From: Stramenopiles sp. TOSAG23-2
Taxonomy: Eukaryota; Sar
Length of the DNA stretch: 34,714 nt
Reading direction: 5' to 3'
Assembly (NCBI GenBank): GCA_900128395.1
Contig: LT649348.1
Coordinates: 1 to 34,714, forward strand
Below the pieces are notes generated by a model. That model ran no database searches. It had not been told where the DNA came from and was given only the letters and a program-made list of their open reading frames with translations. A program made the translations under genes and the position numbers. Below are positions 1-8,978 of the stretch, piece by piece (the first letter of the stretch is position 1; every line of letters starts with the position of its first letter).

Positions 1-55
1 CAATGCTTTACAATATTTCCAAGTCGATCGTTGCTTTTCAACATACCATGACTTT
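1..55 (-). repeat. inverted partial copy of RNA ligase gene segment
   Basis: The reverse complement of these 55 bases is identical to 4921-4975 of the RNA ligase gene, and to the second tandem copy at 5014-5068. The match runs off the left edge of the window, so its full length is unknown. Its inner limit falls exactly where the ligase gene's own 93-bp repeat unit begins (AAAGTCATGG). Read in the ligase frame, a TAA lies directly before the first shared full codon, so this piece cannot be read through as an intact ligase. It is either a broken duplicate or the edge of a second, inverted copy lying outside the window. An assembly artefact is also possible. Confidence 0.9.
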
Positions 56-1053
56 ACTTCTTTTTTATTTCTTGTGTCTGGTAGATAGATAGATAAATAT
101 AGATATATTGATTTATCTTCGTAATAAAAGTACAACGCTGGAGGGTGAGCACTTTTGTATGTATGATGTCTACATCACTCTCTCTACTTTTAATCAATTT
201 TTAATCAATTTTAATTCATTTTTTTGATGTTTTTTGATGTTTTTTGCTGTTTTTTGTTGTTGGGATCTTCCTCGTTCAAATAGTAAGGCATTTTTCAACA
301 ATTGTTCACTTCGAACCCCGGAGAGAAACAATAAATAGTACTTGTGAGACGAATCAATACAAATCTTATTAGAAAAAAACAGAGAGAATAATATGGTATA
401 GATTAATATATAAATAATATTAAATACTATTTATAAGCTAAATAGATCAATAATCACATGAAAACCTTAAATTTATCGTACTTCAGCAAAAACACTTGGT
501 TTTTGACCTATTTAATATATAAATAACCTTTAATTTTATTTATATGTTAATCTATGCCACATTATGTTCACTTAATTTTTCCAATAGGTATACATTAAAA
601 TATTCCTATCATATGTATAAATCATGATCCTATCTAAAATATCAATTCAAGTATAATTTTACTACTGTAAGACTAAACAATGGTGCCATTAATTAACGAA
701 AAATGACTAATATTTTGCAGTTGGTTTAACACCACAACTTTATCAATTAAAACTCAATATTTTTTCATAACGATTTCCAGCTTCAAGTCCATATAACAAC
801 ATAGAAATAGCATTACAATCTCTAATAAATTAGTAATGTTGCTAATATAAAAAACTAGGTCGGATTGTTTTGCTTAGAGAGAGTTGATTAATTCAAGTTG
901 TAAAGTGTGTGTACTAAACGGGGTGGTTTTCTGTAGTGTATTAACCGGAATATGTCCTATTTATAAATCTCCTATCAAATGTCAATAATGTATACTTGAA
1001 TGGGAATTAGAATACTAAAAATATATCACACACCGTCACACCGTAATATTTTT
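56..1053. other. AT-rich intergenic region, no gene seen
   Basis: About 1 kb of AT-rich sequence with no open frame that looks coding on either strand. It contains a short imperfect tandem repeat of a T-rich unit (TGTTTTTTGATG-like) at about 222-262 and scattered AT runs. A TTCGAACCCC stretch near 310 resembles a tRNA T-loop but no tRNA folds around it. The right part would be the 3' flank of the minus-strand membrane gene ending at 1054. Confidence 0.6.
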
Positions 1054-2218
1054 TCATCGTCTTTCTCCATTCTTCTGCTTCTTCTTCTCCAATGCATCTA
1101 AATGAAACTCGCCAAGACCATCAACAACCAATTCAATATCACTTGCACGTCTTTTTGTACTTGTTTTTCTATTTTCTCCACTCTTCTTTTTCAATGCATT
1201 TTCCAATGGATTTGGTGCCCATGTACGATTTATACTAGTACTATTATTACCCTCCTCTGTTGTACTTTCATTATTGGTACCTTTCTTCCGTTCCATATAC
1301 ATATACCAAGCGGAAAAAAATATACTACCAACAAATGGGCAAAGTACTAAAATTAAAAGAAATGGATCCATTGGATGATCATATGTACCATCGGTATTTT
1401 TATGTAAACTTGCTGCTCTAGAAGATGCAATGGCAGAAATAAAAACGAGTAAATTTAAACAAATGTCTTCTGCATTATTTAAATATACATGTGGAAATGG
1501 TTTTAATCGTGTATGTACAGTCCGTACCAATAAAAACCCCAACGTAAGCTTCTATATATAATAATCTTCTCAATAATATAGTTAATTAAAATAAAACATA
1601 AATATATATATATATTCAATAATATAATACATAGATAATGGTATATATTATTATTTCAATTATATATATGATAAGATTTCTCTGGACACCATATTAATTT
1701 TCTTCCAGGTCCAAATCTACGTTTTCCTATGTTTACTATGGGTATATTGCCAGGAATGTGCGAATGCCATAAGAAGTGCTACGATAAAATAGTTTTGTTG
1801 TAATAACGTTCGTGCAACAAAACCAGAGCAATCCAGCAATACAAGAGAGACATACCATTGTATATAGTTGATAGCTATAATATAATATTTAGTATATCTA
1901 AGTACGAAGTGGACCCACGGCAAATTAAGTACATAGAACACATAATATAATATCTTACAATGCTATGTAGTGTATATATACCTCTAATATTGCCACCACA
2001 GGAAGGATATGTGTAAAAACTTCACAGCGCAAAATCCTATTCCTATTCTGTAAACATGCCCAAGTACCTCTACCTCCTATATAATATAGTCTAAGATAAG
2101 ATGCAAGAAGTGTAAATGTGAACATCACCAAAATCACTTTTCCATCATCAGTATGTGCGTATTGTGGTAGTATAGATCTAGCTACTGTTTACTGTTTACC
2201 TGCTAATAATAGGTGCAT
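1054..2218 (-). CDS. multi-exon, multi-pass membrane protein (5' end unresolved)
   Basis: No single frame spans this locus, but consecutive minus-strand segments read as hydrophobic protein and join at splice-like sites. Proposed exons are about 2195-1982, 1874-1783, 1716 to about 1690, and 1551-1054. The intron 1981-1875 begins GTATAT, carries TACTAA near its end and finishes TTATAG; both sides are phase 0. The intron 1782-1717 (GTAGCA to CGTAG) keeps the frame and removes stops. The junction into the last exon is not solved, although TATATATAG precedes 1551. The last exon has no ATG at its start, holds two likely membrane segments (around LLVFISAIAS and LLILVLCPFVGSIFF), and ends in a charged, Ser/Lys-rich tail that is probably cytosolic. 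An upstream exon has another membrane segment (VILVMFTFTLLASYL). I do not recognise the family. A decayed gene is an alternative. Confidence 0.45.
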
Positions 2219-2423
2219 AGCTAAAAATTACAACAACAATGATGGGTTAAAAAAATCCCATATCCATTAGTAGTATATAGACTAGTATAAAAAACAAAGA
2301 TACATAACATGTAGAGACATCTCAAAAGGAAACAAAAATTTATTTAGAAAATAATTAAGAATACGGAACATAATATTAGATATTTATTATATACAGTGAG
2401 AAACAATATTCAACGAAACAATC
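2219..2423. promoter_or_regulatory. divergent intergenic region before the RNA ligase gene
   Basis: About 200 bases of AT-rich DNA lie between the minus-strand membrane gene and the plus-strand ligase start. The region must hold the ligase 5' leader. It may also hold the first exon of the membrane gene, because a T-rich stretch ending TTTTTAG on the minus strand near 2222 resembles an intron 3' end. No promoter motif stands out. Confidence 0.35.
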
Positions 2424-5400
2424 ATGTATAATAAAATGGACAAGAATAAAGCATTAGACATGGTAACATTAATATCTTCGGATGGAAAAACATGTACAAA
2501 TTATACATTTAATGAAGAAAACCATTTTATTAATGAATTAATAAAAGAAATCAATAATATACCAATTGAAGTTGTATTTGATTGTCATGGTGTTTTAGAT
2601 ACTATTGAACCAAATGTACAAATATTTCCTGAATTTGAGAAATACAAAAATGCAGTTTGTTGCAGTTATGTTAGTAGAAACGGTAAAATGCGTGAAAAAG
2701 CACGTCGAGAGATCATGAATCGAATAGTAAAAAAACAAATTAAATTTGGAGTATTAATTTTTGGACGAGGTAAAAAACATAATCGATATAAGTATTATGA
2801 TATTGGTTCAAAAGCATGGTTTTGCAAATTAGTTCAAACAAAAATATTTGTCGATGATGGATTGGATCACGTCTCATCTGTCAAATCGAATGATAAGTCA
2901 ACAAACGTAATTTTTATAAGATCTGGTGAAGAAAACAAAGAAAGAAAAATTAAGGAAAATTTAAATGCAGTGAAAAATGTATTGAAACAAGTTATTAGCG
3001 TTCCAACTTTATCAGATTATTACACATTTATTAAAAAAAAGAAGATACTAACATCTAATAATACTAGTAGTAATAATAATAATAATAGTAGTAGCAGCAG
3101 CAGTATCTTTGTTGCAACATTAAAAAAGAAACAACAATTATTAAATAAATCATTATTACCAAATAAATCATTAAAAAGAACATTATCAGATGAAGCGAAA
3201 AAATTATTTAAACTTGGTCTAGACAACGATGACGATAACAACAATAATAATGATAATTACAGTAGCTTGATGTATGGTGGTGATGATAATAGTAATAATC
3301 ATTTACAAACTAATAATAATAATAATTGCAGCAGTAAAAATAAAAAACAACAAAATAATAATAAAAGATTATCACAACAAAAACGAAGCACAATACGACT
3401 ATCATTTTGTGAACGATTGGAACAACGCAAAGCATCATTTACAAAAATTTGTGAGCCAATTTCAATTCGTATTGCAGAAACAGCTCGTAATAAATTTAAG
3501 AAATTAAAACGTGTAAAACAATTATATATACGTCGTGTATCCGATGGTTTTGGTGTCGATTTGAATGAAGATGATTTTATTCAATTATCATGGCTACAAG
3601 ATGGTGATGTAGTTTATATTGGAAAAAATCCTTCATCGCCTCCTTTAAGTAAGAATAATAATAATAATACAAATGGTATGAACAGTCGTATTGATGATAA
3701 TTGTATTAATAGTACAACAGATAACGTACTGTTACCACCATCAATTGCTAATAGCCGTAAGCAAATTGCAATCCCGCCTTTTTCTTCTACAATGCAAAAA
3801 AATTCTATGTTTGTTATCCATCCAAAAGGAACAAAACAAGAACAAACTCAAATATTAAATAATGCATTGGAGATATTTAATAATACACTAAGTCCATTTC
3901 CAATACTTGAAGCAGGTACAGCGTTACAAGAAGTTCGAGATGCATTTAATGTAGTTCCAAGAAATCATCGGTTATATGAGAAAAAAACTGATTTCATTTC
4001 ATGTTTTGATTATAGAGATGTTAATGAAAATACATTTCCTAATTTAAATCATGCATCTAATTTGAAACAATACAAATTGTGGGCATTACGAAGAGAATGC
4101 CGTGGTTTACTGCTGGATCGTAAAACCGGTAATGTTTTAGCACGCCGCTTTCATAAATTTTTTAATATTGGGGAAATGGAAGAAACATCCATTGAAAATT
4201 TGCCTGCACTATCAAACGAAACAATTATGTTAAGAAAGATCGACGGATGCATCGTATCACCTTTACTATTAGCTAATAATTTTAATAATTATATAAGTAG
4301 CTATAATCAGGATGATGAATATGATAAAGATGATGATGGAAAAAGAAGAAAAGGCAGAAGAAAAAAGGGGAAAAAATCTACTAAAGAAAAAAAGAGAAAG
4401 AAAGGAAAACGTAATATGGAAGAACAACTTCAAACGGAAAAAACTTTACGATGGGCAACCAAAACGGTCCTTTCCGCAGAACTAGAAAAGTTTATAAATG
4501 ATAATAAAAAAGAAGACGCAATACAAAATATTATTGAACTTTCATGGATTTGTATTGAAAAATTAAATGCTACACCTATTTTTGAGTGGTGTCGTCGTGA
4601 TCATCCTATAGTTGTGCAACATCAATCTGATAACCTTCTTTTACTTGCTGTTCGACATATGGGAAATGGGTTGTATATGCCTGATACATGTTTGCGCGAA
4701 TTTGCTAAAGCGTTTGGTGTAGCAGTAGTGCCACGTCTTAAAATCAATAACGTTGATGCTGGGTTGAAGGAATTAGCTAATGAAATTGCAAGTGGAACTC
4801 AACCAAGATGGAAAAATCAAGAAGGTGCTGTATTATCATGGCCAGATCGTGGAATATTTGTCAAAGTAAAGACAGCATGGTATGTTGGCGAACATGGAAC
4901 ATGGAAAATATCCAGTAGTAAAAGTCATGGTATGTTGAAAAGCAACGATCGACTTGGAAATATTGTAAAGCATTGTCTCCCAAATATTGACGCAGATGCT
5001 ATTCCATCAAGGGAAAGTCATGGTATGTTGAAAAGCAACGATCGACTTGGAAATATTGTAAAGCATTGTCTCCCAAATATTGACGCAGATGCTATTCCAT
5101 CAAGGGAGCTCCTTGCATCATGTCTTAGTAAAGATATTGATGATGTAATTTCGTTAGTATCGCATCAATGTCCAATATTAGCGAAAGCACTTCGTGAATT
5201 CAATGTCGAAGTAAATGATTCAATTCAACGTCTCCATCAAGAATTAGCAACTTGGGCATCAGAGATGAAAGCACGTTTTGGAAAATCAAAATCTAAATTT
5301 GCAAAGACTGTGAAATCTACTATTTACAATAATAATAATAATAATAATAGCCATTCAATGCACTGTTGGAGTGAGCGAACTTTAATACTTCACGGGAGAA

Positions 5401-5561
5401 GCCACGCGAGTTTAGATGAAGCTTTATCTTCATTACGACATGATTTACTTAAATATATGCAACAAGGTGAAGAGCAAGTACAGGATATTATGTCATCCTT
5501 ACATGTCAGTTGGCCACCTCCTTCAATTGAAAATACTCTAAAAAGAACTAAAAAGAACTAA
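2424..5561 (+). CDS. HAD-like domain fused to T4 Rnl1-type RNA ligase
   Basis: A 1045-residue intronless protein. The C-terminal half carries the ordered motifs of an ATP-dependent RNA ligase of the T4 Rnl1 class: an upstream RECRGLLLD block (about 557-565) followed by KFFNIGE, motif I KIDG with the predicted AMP-accepting Lys605, motif IIIa FEW (720-722), motif IV EGAV (800-803), and motif V KVK (814-816). Such enzymes seal RNA 5'-phosphate to 3'-OH ends in tRNA splicing or RNA repair. The N-terminus has VVFDCHGVLDT at Asp53 and VDDGLDHV at 143-150, resembling HAD phosphatase motifs, but the usual DxD is D-C-H. Between the domains lies a disordered Asn/Ser/Lys region (about 205-360). A Lys/Arg-rich insert (about 633-672) separates motifs I and IIIa. 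Residues about 833-894 are an exact 31-codon tandem duplication. A second ATG sits four codons inside. The ligase call is strong; the role of the N-terminal domain is inferred. Confidence 0.9.
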   Translation: MYNKMDKNKALDMVTLISSDGKTCTNYTFNEENHFINELIKEINNIPIEVVFDCHGVLDTIEPNVQIFPEFEKYKNAVCCSYVSRNGKMREKARREIMNRIVKKQIKFGVLIFGRGKKHNRYKYYDIGSKAWFCKLVQTKIFVDDGLDHVSSVKSNDKSTNVIFIRSGEENKERKIKENLNAVKNVLKQVISVPTLSDYYTFIKKKKILTSNNTSSNNNNNSSSSSSIFVATLKKKQQLLNKSLLPNKSLKRTLSDEAKKLFKLGLDNDDDNNNNNDNYSSLMYGGDDNSNNHLQTNNNNNCSSKNKKQQNNNKRLSQQKRSTIRLSFCERLEQRKASFTKICEPISIRIAETARNKFKKLKRVKQLYIRRVSDGFGVDLNEDDFIQLSWLQDGDVVYIGKNPSSPPLSKNNNNNTNGMNSRIDDNCINSTTDNVLLPPSIANSRKQIAIPPFSSTMQKNSMFVIHPKGTKQEQTQILNNALEIFNNTLSPFPILEAGTALQEVRDAFNVVPRNHRLYEKKTDFISCFDYRDVNENTFPNLNHASNLKQYKLWALRRECRGLLLDRKTGNVLARRFHKFFNIGEMEETSIENLPALSNETIMLRKIDGCIVSPLLLANNFNNYISSYNQDDEYDKDDDGKRRKGRRKKGKKSTKEKKRKKGKRNMEEQLQTEKTLRWATKTVLSAELEKFINDNKKEDAIQNIIELSWICIEKLNATPIFEWCRRDHPIVVQHQSDNLLLLAVRHMGNGLYMPDTCLREFAKAFGVAVVPRLKINNVDAGLKELANEIASGTQPRWKNQEGAVLSWPDRGIFVKVKTAWYVGEHGTWKISSSKSHGMLKSNDRLGNIVKHCLPNIDADAIPSRESHGMLKSNDRLGNIVKHCLPNIDADAIPSRELLASCLSKDIDDVISLVSHQCPILAKALREFNVEVNDSIQRLHQELATWASEMKARFGKSKSKFAKTVKSTIYNNNNNNNSHSMHCWSERTLILHGRSHASLDEALSSLRHDLLKYMQQGEEQVQDIMSSLHVSWPPPSIENTLKRTKKN
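3054..3125 (+). repeat. AAT/AGT/AGC trinucleotide runs coding poly-Asn and poly-Ser
   Basis: A run of AAT followed by AGT/AGC codons encodes an Asn/Ser homopolymer stretch in the linker of the ligase protein. Similar in-frame runs occur at about 3316-3350, 3650-3670 and 5329-5350 in the same gene. These are typical of replication slippage in AT-rich protist genomes and are probably disordered in the protein. Confidence 0.85.
4921..5106 (+). repeat. exact 93-bp tandem duplication inside the ligase gene
   Basis: Copies at 4921-5013 and 5014-5106 are identical base for base and keep the reading frame, adding 31 residues (beginning SHGMLKSNDR). The unit lies just after motif V, in the C-terminal part of the ligase. 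The absence of any silent difference means it is very recent, under homogenisation, or an assembly error. Confidence 0.97.
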
Positions 5562-5789
5562 AAGAGGAAAGAAAAAATCTGAAAATAAAAATCTTTTTTA
5601 TGATTATTTATATAATCGTGCACTTTGCACCTTTTACTTTCTGACTTTCTTAAAATAAAATATACAATATACTATATATAAACACTCGAACGATTTTTCT
5701 CAAAATTACCAAAAAGCCAAAAATACGTATAAAGAAAAAAGTACGCGCTCATACAATTGAACCACTTTTAAATCTTAGTTCTCCTTCCT
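5562..5789. other. convergent intergenic spacer
   Basis: 228 bases separate the 3' ends of the ligase gene (plus) and the unknown basic protein gene (minus). The spacer is AT-rich and presumably holds both 3' ends. No inverted repeat or further gene is visible. Confidence 0.6.
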
Positions 5790-7823
5790 TTATTTCATTG
5801 ATAATAATTCACTCGCAGCACTTTTGATTGGTGTATCAATAACAATATCATTTTCAATATAATTATTTCTTTTCTTCTTTTTAATTATTTTACGTTTTAC
5901 TTTTTTCTTTTTCTTCCTTGTTATCGTTGTTGTCTTCCGTTCAATCATTTGTTCTTTCTTTTGCATTGTTCTACTACTACTACTTGTCATCATTACTTTC
6001 TTTTTCATTGCCATTTTTTTCGTTTTCTTCTTCTTTGCCAAAGCAGATACTTTTTTACGAGTTTGTTGTTCTTTTTGATTTTTTATTCGTATTGAATGAA
6101 CACGTGTACTGGTTGTCAATTTGAACGGTTTGGTTCGAGTTGGTGATTTTGTCCATGTATCTCCTGTATGAAATACACTTGCAGCAGCTTTTTTATACTC
6201 TCTCGCTTTTTCTTGTTTCTGTAAATGCTTTTGAAATGCTTCTGGTTGGAAAAACAATGGTACATCATCAGAATTTGTAGTTTTTATATTAGATTTTTTC
6301 CCTTTTTTCTTTTTCTTTTTTCTTCTTCGAAATGCACTTTTTTTTTGCAACATTGGAGATTTCACTGGTGATATTGGAATGCTCCATGGTGGCTTGCCGT
6401 TAGAATTATTATAAGCCATATCAAAATCTCGATTACCATCTCCCCCTCTTAAGCTGAAATTATTATTATTGCTTATATGGTTTTCATGTAAAAAACGTCT
6501 TCTCGATAAAATACGTTTTGTCACTGCTTTCCTATATGCTTTTGGCAAACTATGTACTAATGTTTCTAATTCTATTTCATTTTCAGCAAATTTTTCTTCA
6601 TATTCCTTTGTTTCTTTTGCTACTTGCCATGCTGCAATAGCTGCTTTTTGCCTATTTTTCAACTCCTTAGTACGTTTACGAATGCGTTCAATATCAAAAT
6701 CAGCATTATAATCCAACCTTGCTGGCACTTGTGGTATGTAAGTGCTCATGCCAGTAGTATTATTCGCTAACGAGCGAAACCCAAATGCAGCATCTAATTT
6801 TTTTTGTTCCTCTTTTGCTTCGATTTCTTTTTTCACCATTTCGCGCCTTTTTTCTATCCAAGTTTTTGTATGGTCATTTACCTTTGAATCTTTCACAAAA
6901 ATATCAGCACTTGTTTTTTCACCATCTATACGATTTGAAAATGCAGGTGAAAATATAGACGATTGATTGTGATTGTTGTAACTATAAGTAGGTGATGATT
7001 TTGGTGCACTATGCGTCGTGTGGACGGTATTACTATCTAGCCTTGGAGTTGGCGATGCACCTCTTAAACCCCATTTATGGCCCCATGATTGATTCACACT
7101 TTTCGTTGATGTTACAATATCATGATTTGATGATGATGAACGTGGTGATTTTAATGTTGTAGCAGATACATTATGTTCATGTGTTGATGATCGAGATGGG
7201 CTATTGATATTATTATTGTTGGTACTATTATATGATGATGCATTCGATTGAAAACTATTATTCAATATCATTGATGAATTTGGAGTATTATTATTGCTAT
7301 TATTATTATTATTATTGCGGTTTCTATTATTGATTTTTTTCTTGCTTTTTGGTGATACCCATGCAACTTTAATACTAGATTTTAATTCTTCATCTTGTAC
7401 TCGTCTATATTCCCTTTCTGTATGTGATGCAATGTAACGTGATTCCCAACTTGCAGTAGTACGTGTATATCCATCCCGGTGTGTATGGTTACTATTATTA
7501 TTTTTATTTGGTGAATTATTTATTTTATTATTATTATTATTATCAATTACTACAGCAGTGTTTTTATCTGGAATTGTATTATTTTCAATTAATGCATCCA
7601 AAGATGCAAGTGATTCTTTTAACAATTTTGTCACTGTTTTCTTTTTTTGTGGAGTTGGTTGTCCATTTGTTTCCGACGATGATTCCTCCGTACTATTACC
7701 ATTATTGATATCATTTCCACCTGCTAACCTATTTAAATGTGGTGGTGAGTTAATAACTTGTTCATTTGCTGATATCTCATTATTATTATCTAACGGCGGT
7801 GCAGTGGTGACAACATTCGCCAT
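5790..7823 (-). CDS. Asn-rich, Lys-rich protein of unknown function
   Basis: A 677-residue intronless frame starting at an ATG. I do not recognise the family. Conserved-looking, non-repetitive blocks lie at about 118-158 (containing SWESRYIASHTEREYRR), 303-355 (containing KTWIEKRREMVKKE and LDAAFGFRSLA), 370-445 (a charged helix with KNRQKAAIAAW) and 515-585. They are separated by Asn/Ser-rich low-complexity stretches. The C-terminal part (about 495-515 and 585-665) is extremely rich in Lys/Arg, suggesting binding to nucleic acid or to acidic surfaces such as microtubules. The segment TKPFKLTTSTRVHSIR (565-580) faintly resembles the PFKLxTxxR pattern of TPX2-type microtubule proteins; this is only a hint. 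The gene is divergent from the coiled-coil gene to its right, with a 1.2-kb shared upstream region. Confidence 0.82.
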   Translation of the reverse strand: MANVVTTAPPLDNNNEISANEQVINSPPHLNRLAGGNDINNGNSTEESSSETNGQPTPQKKKTVTKLLKESLASLDALIENNTIPDKNTAVVIDNNNNNKINNSPNKNNNSNHTHRDGYTRTTASWESRYIASHTEREYRRVQDEELKSSIKVAWVSPKSKKKINNRNRNNNNNNSNNNTPNSSMILNNSFQSNASSYNSTNNNNINSPSRSSTHEHNVSATTLKSPRSSSSNHDIVTSTKSVNQSWGHKWGLRGASPTPRLDSNTVHTTHSAPKSSPTYSYNNHNQSSIFSPAFSNRIDGEKTSADIFVKDSKVNDHTKTWIEKRREMVKKEIEAKEEQKKLDAAFGFRSLANNTTGMSTYIPQVPARLDYNADFDIERIRKRTKELKNRQKAAIAAWQVAKETKEYEEKFAENEIELETLVHSLPKAYRKAVTKRILSRRRFLHENHISNNNNFSLRGGDGNRDFDMAYNNSNGKPPWSIPISPVKSPMLQKKSAFRRRKKKKKKGKKSNIKTTNSDDVPLFFQPEAFQKHLQKQEKAREYKKAAASVFHTGDTWTKSPTRTKPFKLTTSTRVHSIRIKNQKEQQTRKKVSALAKKKKTKKMAMKKKVMMTSSSSRTMQKKEQMIERKTTTITRKKKKKVKRKIIKKKKRNNYIENDIVIDTPIKSAASELLSMK

Positions 7824-8978
7824 ATCAAAATGTATTCCTTATGTATATCAATGGAAGTGTGGATAATATGATCGGCTATTATTCCTGTATATGTGTGGGG
7901 GGAGGAAAGAAGGAGGAAGAATACGAACAGTAATATATATGTATCAAAATTGTAATATATAATTTCATTTTTCCACTGCTCCAACAACAACTCATCTCGA
8001 TCGATCTTAATCTGTTCTAATTCATTATTTATTCAATTTTTAATCTAATAAATCTAAATCCATCAAAAAATGCCGTCATCCGCGCCTCCTCGCCGTCACT
8101 AGCTGGCTAGCCCGCTAGCACTACACAGCACAAACACACGAGCATTTGTAGCAAATTATTTTGTGGTATTATTGGAAATTTGTCAAAATATAATTTAAAT
8201 TATTGGCCCTGATAATTCATCAACAAAATATATTCTATGCTATATATATCGATAGTATTATTAAAAATAAGTTAAAAACACTATCGATTTGTTATTTGTC
8301 GTGATTTTACAAATTATATATCGGATATTTAAAAACATTATGTTTAAAATTGATCATTTCAAACACATTCAAAAATTTTTATAATGCAGGATGATATAGG
8401 GAGAATACTTATACTTACGTAGCTAACACTATACAACACTAAATATTTCTATAGGAGAAAACGTTATCGATTTTTCATTTTTTCAGCTAGGAGAGAGAGG
8501 CTTTTATGTTGATAATTTTATAGTATTTGATAGTATTTGATAGTGTTTTGGTGCTATTTTACCTATTACTTTTTTTCAGATACAGCTTTTACTGAACGTT
8601 GACTTGCGCCTGACAATGAAATTCACCTTAATCCTCCCCAGGTCCGCGATGCTATTCCATGCTAATTCCATTTCGATCTCGTACACCCACATGTATCTGT
8701 TGGAGTTTATATATAAACGAAAGACAAGTCTGTGTTGACAAACAACTTTTCCATTAGTCAAAGCAAAACCTATCAAATTAAGAAATAGCGAGTAGACGAT
8801 AGATAGATTATATATATATTTATATATATATATATAGTAGTAGTAGTAAAATATTGTAAAACAGATTGTTTGTCTCTTTGGTTTTTTCTTTACTTTTTTT
8901 TTTTAAATAATTTCGTCATAATTTGTTAATATATCATTATTTAGAAGTAATAATAGTTGGGAATTAATAATATAAAAG
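7824..8978. promoter_or_regulatory. 1.15-kb divergent intergenic region
   Basis: This region separates the start codons of the minus-strand unknown protein (7823) and the plus-strand coiled-coil gene (8979), so it should hold both promoters and leaders. Visible contents are a relatively GC-rich patch at about 8069-8130 with repeated GCTAGC and a ten-codon ATG frame, a TTGATAGTAT tandem near 8517-8543, a TA-dinucleotide run followed by TAG repeats at about 8808-8847, and a T-tract at about 8890-8903 before the coiled-coil gene. A 66-codon minus-strand frame at 8576-8776 has no features of a real protein. Confidence 0.5.

Noticed and set aside
305-330. TTCGAACCCC stretch resembling a tRNA T-loop or B-box
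   Set aside because: No matching T-stem, acceptor stem or anticodon arm could be built on either strand.
8576-8776. 66-codon minus-strand frame between two divergent genes
   Set aside because: Short, unlike any family I know, and set in a presumed promoter region. It shares GATGCTATTCCAT with the ligase repeat, but 13 AT-rich bases are not enough to claim relation.
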